From contig NC_062245.1 of assembly GCF_905475465.1 (NCBI RefSeq), positions 7,874,001 to 7,938,000 on the forward strand: a stretch of DNA of 64,000 nucleotides. The letters run 5' to 3'. Shown in pieces: positions 62,601 to 64,000 of this stretch. Numbering within the stretch: position 1 is the first letter of the stretch; each line of letters opens with the position of its first letter. Below the pieces are notes generated by a model. The model saw only the letters and a list, made by a program, of their open reading frames with translations. It was not told the origin of the DNA and searched no databases. The translations under genes were made by a program, and so were the position numbers. This stretch comes from Pieris napi (lineage: Eukaryota; Arthropoda; Insecta; Lepidoptera; Pieridae).

Positions 62601-62741
62601 GTGAACAATCTTATTTGAGCGGCGCTTTTGTCGCGGTTATTGTTTAACAGAATACCAAATTGTAACATGACACCGAAACGAACGATTTGACAGCAAAACT
62701 CAGCGCTGAGAGTGTGTGAAGCGAGTTACAGAATCGCAGGG

Positions 62742-63060
62742 CAGTTTATCTTTTTTTTAATATTATTAATTTTATTTCAAACGTCGACCATTTTGTTCTC
62801 TATTTTGTTTTATTAAAAATATTTTGTTTATGTATGATGAAAATTTTGACAATTTACTCTTTTTATAAAATAAAATGAGTCAATTGTCACGATATTAATA
62901 GACAACAACTTACTAGGTTACCTGCCTCCACTTATCAAGACGTAATGTAAAATTTCTTAACAGAATACCATGAGATTCCAAAAATTACGTCAGTGACGAA
63001 GGGAGCGCTGTTACTGCGTAGTGGACTCACGGATTAACAGTGAGTTACAGAATCGCAGGG
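62742..63060 (-). mobile_element. Truncated related element: terminus plus core-like segment
   Basis: On the minus strand it begins CTG|CCCTGCGATTCTGTAACTCA and continues with CCGTGAGTCCACTACGCAGT, TGACGTAATTTTTGGAATCT, CATGGTATTCTGTTAA and the CGTCGAC-containing leader. It stops at AAAAGATAAA exactly where the giant palindrome's flanking CTG begins. It matches core 59152-59423 with a few differences and an ~11-base insertion. It supplies the terminus the core lacks. Confidence 0.72.
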
Positions 63061-63113
63061 CAGAAATTAAAAATTCCATCGTGACTAAGACGTCATTAAA
63101 AATATACTAGCTG

Positions 63114-63268
63114 CCTTGCGATTCTGTAATTCACTTTTCGAACTCACACAGCGGTTTTCGCAGCGGCGGTCGCGCTCAAATCAGTCCTGAAGCAGTCATT
63201 TTATGATTTGGCATTCTGATAAGGAGGGAGCTTGTAGTTTATTGTTTATCAAAGTGCCAAATCGTAAA
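63114..63268. mobile_element. CWG-target MITE, copy 3, right half missing
   Basis: CTG (63111-63113) is followed by CCTTGCGATTCTGTAATTCA, CTCACACAGCGGTTTTCGCA, GCAGTCATTTTATGATTTGG and ATTGTTTATCAAAGTGCCAA. Homology to copy 2 then stops, and no right terminus exists. Confidence 0.8.
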
Positions 63269-63730
63269 TTTCTCACGATATTTTTACGTACGTGCGAGTG
63301 TTATATGAAGGAAGCTTTACACGTTTAAGTAAAATAATTTCTTAATAACCTTGAAAGAGCTGTACAAAAAGACATAGGTACTTCGTTTGTAACCATGTTA
63401 TGGGCTATAATTGTAATTTTCATTTAACACTTTTGTTCTACAATGATTGACGTCACACGGTAGGCGTGCGCAGGCGCTGTTTATTGTGATAGCTATGATG
63501 GATGAGCAAAACGTTAACAATCGGGCCGTGTTACTTATTGCCAGCGTTCGATCTTAGTGTTTTCAACATCCTTAGTCATAGCTCAACAGGTACAATAATG
63601 TGTTATTACAATTTAGAGAAATCATCTGGATCAATCTTTCTATGTGAGCAATTACAAATCATACATCGCCTGCTATTATAGGTATTTCTGAACTGAAAAT
63701 TAGGCCTTCAAGAGAAGAGGGTAACACATC
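63269..63730. other. No recognisable feature
   Basis: AT-rich, no supported element. Confidence 0.4.
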
Positions 63731-63795
63731 TATAAAAGCTGACAACGCACTTGCAATCCTCCTGGTTGTGAAGATGTCAGGCCGCGGTTAAGATT
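63731..63795 (-). repeat. Lepidopteran interspersed repeat, partial
   Basis: TATAAAAGCTGACAACGCAC, TTGCAATCCTCCTGGTTGTG and GATGTCAGGCCGCGGTTAA follow the reverse order of 739-851. Confidence 0.5.
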
Positions 63796-64000
63796 ATTCA
63801 ATTAAGTATGACCAGCCTGCTCGCTATAAAAAAATAACGTAATTTTAAATATAGTGTGTAGTGATAGTAATATAGTGGATTGGATGAATGAGTAAAGAGT
63901 CACAGGAACAAAATAATGGTATAGGAAGGTGAAGGATAACGCGTGGAGAAAGGAAGGTAGACAATGAAGGGCAGGAGCTGACAATAAACGATATGAATAT

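Larger units (their letters stand above)
55919..62741. mobile_element. Giant foldback transposon, 6.8 kb, CAG target duplication
   Basis: The left end CCCTGCGATTCTGTAACTCA and the right end TGAGTTACAGAATCGCAGGG (one base differs just inside) are flanked by CAG on both sides (55916-55918 and 62742-62744). From these ends, inverted identity runs inward for ~3.1 kb: 55919-59034 pairs with 59632-62741. Sampled blocks are identical or differ by single bases. The outer 320 bases show about seven substitutions and a short deletion. The arms have no long open frame. The termini and CWG duplication equal those of the MITEs at 5184 and 20461. Subterminal words such as TTTGGTATTCTG and AAACAATAA are also shared, so it is best read as a giant non-autonomous relative. 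An inverted segmental duplication is less likely because both breakpoints coincide with transposon ends. Confidence 0.88.

Noticed and set aside
63107..63113. CTAGCTG next to MITE copy 3, possible Helitron 3' end
   Set aside because: The CTG belongs to the MITE target site, and no Helitron body follows.

Overview
This is a 64-kb window of AT-rich eukaryotic DNA, most likely from a moth or butterfly (Lepidoptera). The call rests on repeats I recognise: two tRNA-derived SINE families, short Helitrons with TC...CTAG ends, and several non-LTR retrotransposon 3' ends of lepidopteran type. No host gene, rRNA, genuine tRNA gene or CRISPR array could be supported. The longest open frame (112 aa) is itself a retrotransposon remnant. 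The window reads as intergenic or intronic DNA filled with mobile elements at different stages of decay.

Layout. 0-12 kb: SINE-1 copies at both ends of 1-8.6 kb, a Harbinger-type MITE with TTA target duplications (1566-1766), a ~106-bp tandem repeat (3.4-3.7 kb), a CWG-target MITE (5184-5380), two Helitrons (6.0-7.7 kb), a retrotransposon RT C-terminus (10.6-10.9 kb) and a hAT deletion derivative with an 8-bp duplication that still carries the end of its transposase (11213-11629). 12-25 kb: LINE 3' ends, a Helitron (18903-19349), a second CWG MITE (20461-20701) and a SINE that has lost box B. 25-40 kb: a 580-bp almost pure A/T block, many SINE-2 copies, two perfect short-loop hairpins (28099-28150 and 36973-37034), RT C-terminal fragments and two SINE-1 copies. 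40-55 kb: Helitrons at 40380-40929 and 50704-51130, a TA-flanked MITE (44712-45030), and long stretches in which I see nothing. 55-64 kb: a LINE 3' end, then the main object of interest.

That object is a 6.8-kb palindrome (55919-62741). It has two ~3.1-kb arms, about 98-99% identical where I compared them, around a ~0.6-kb core. Its ends are CCCTGCG...CGCAGGG flanked by CAG on both sides. The same terminal sequence and a CWG duplication are found on the two small MITEs at 5.2 and 20.5 kb, so the palindrome looks like a giant foldback member of one transposon family. Its core holds an open reading segment ending at a good splice donor. A second copy of the core's 5' part, with its own terminus, abuts the palindrome's right end. 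This family is the best candidate for something undescribed.

Gaps of a few hundred bases that are not listed as features were read and show only AT-rich sequence without recognisable structure. Family names are given only at superfamily or clade level because no database could be searched.
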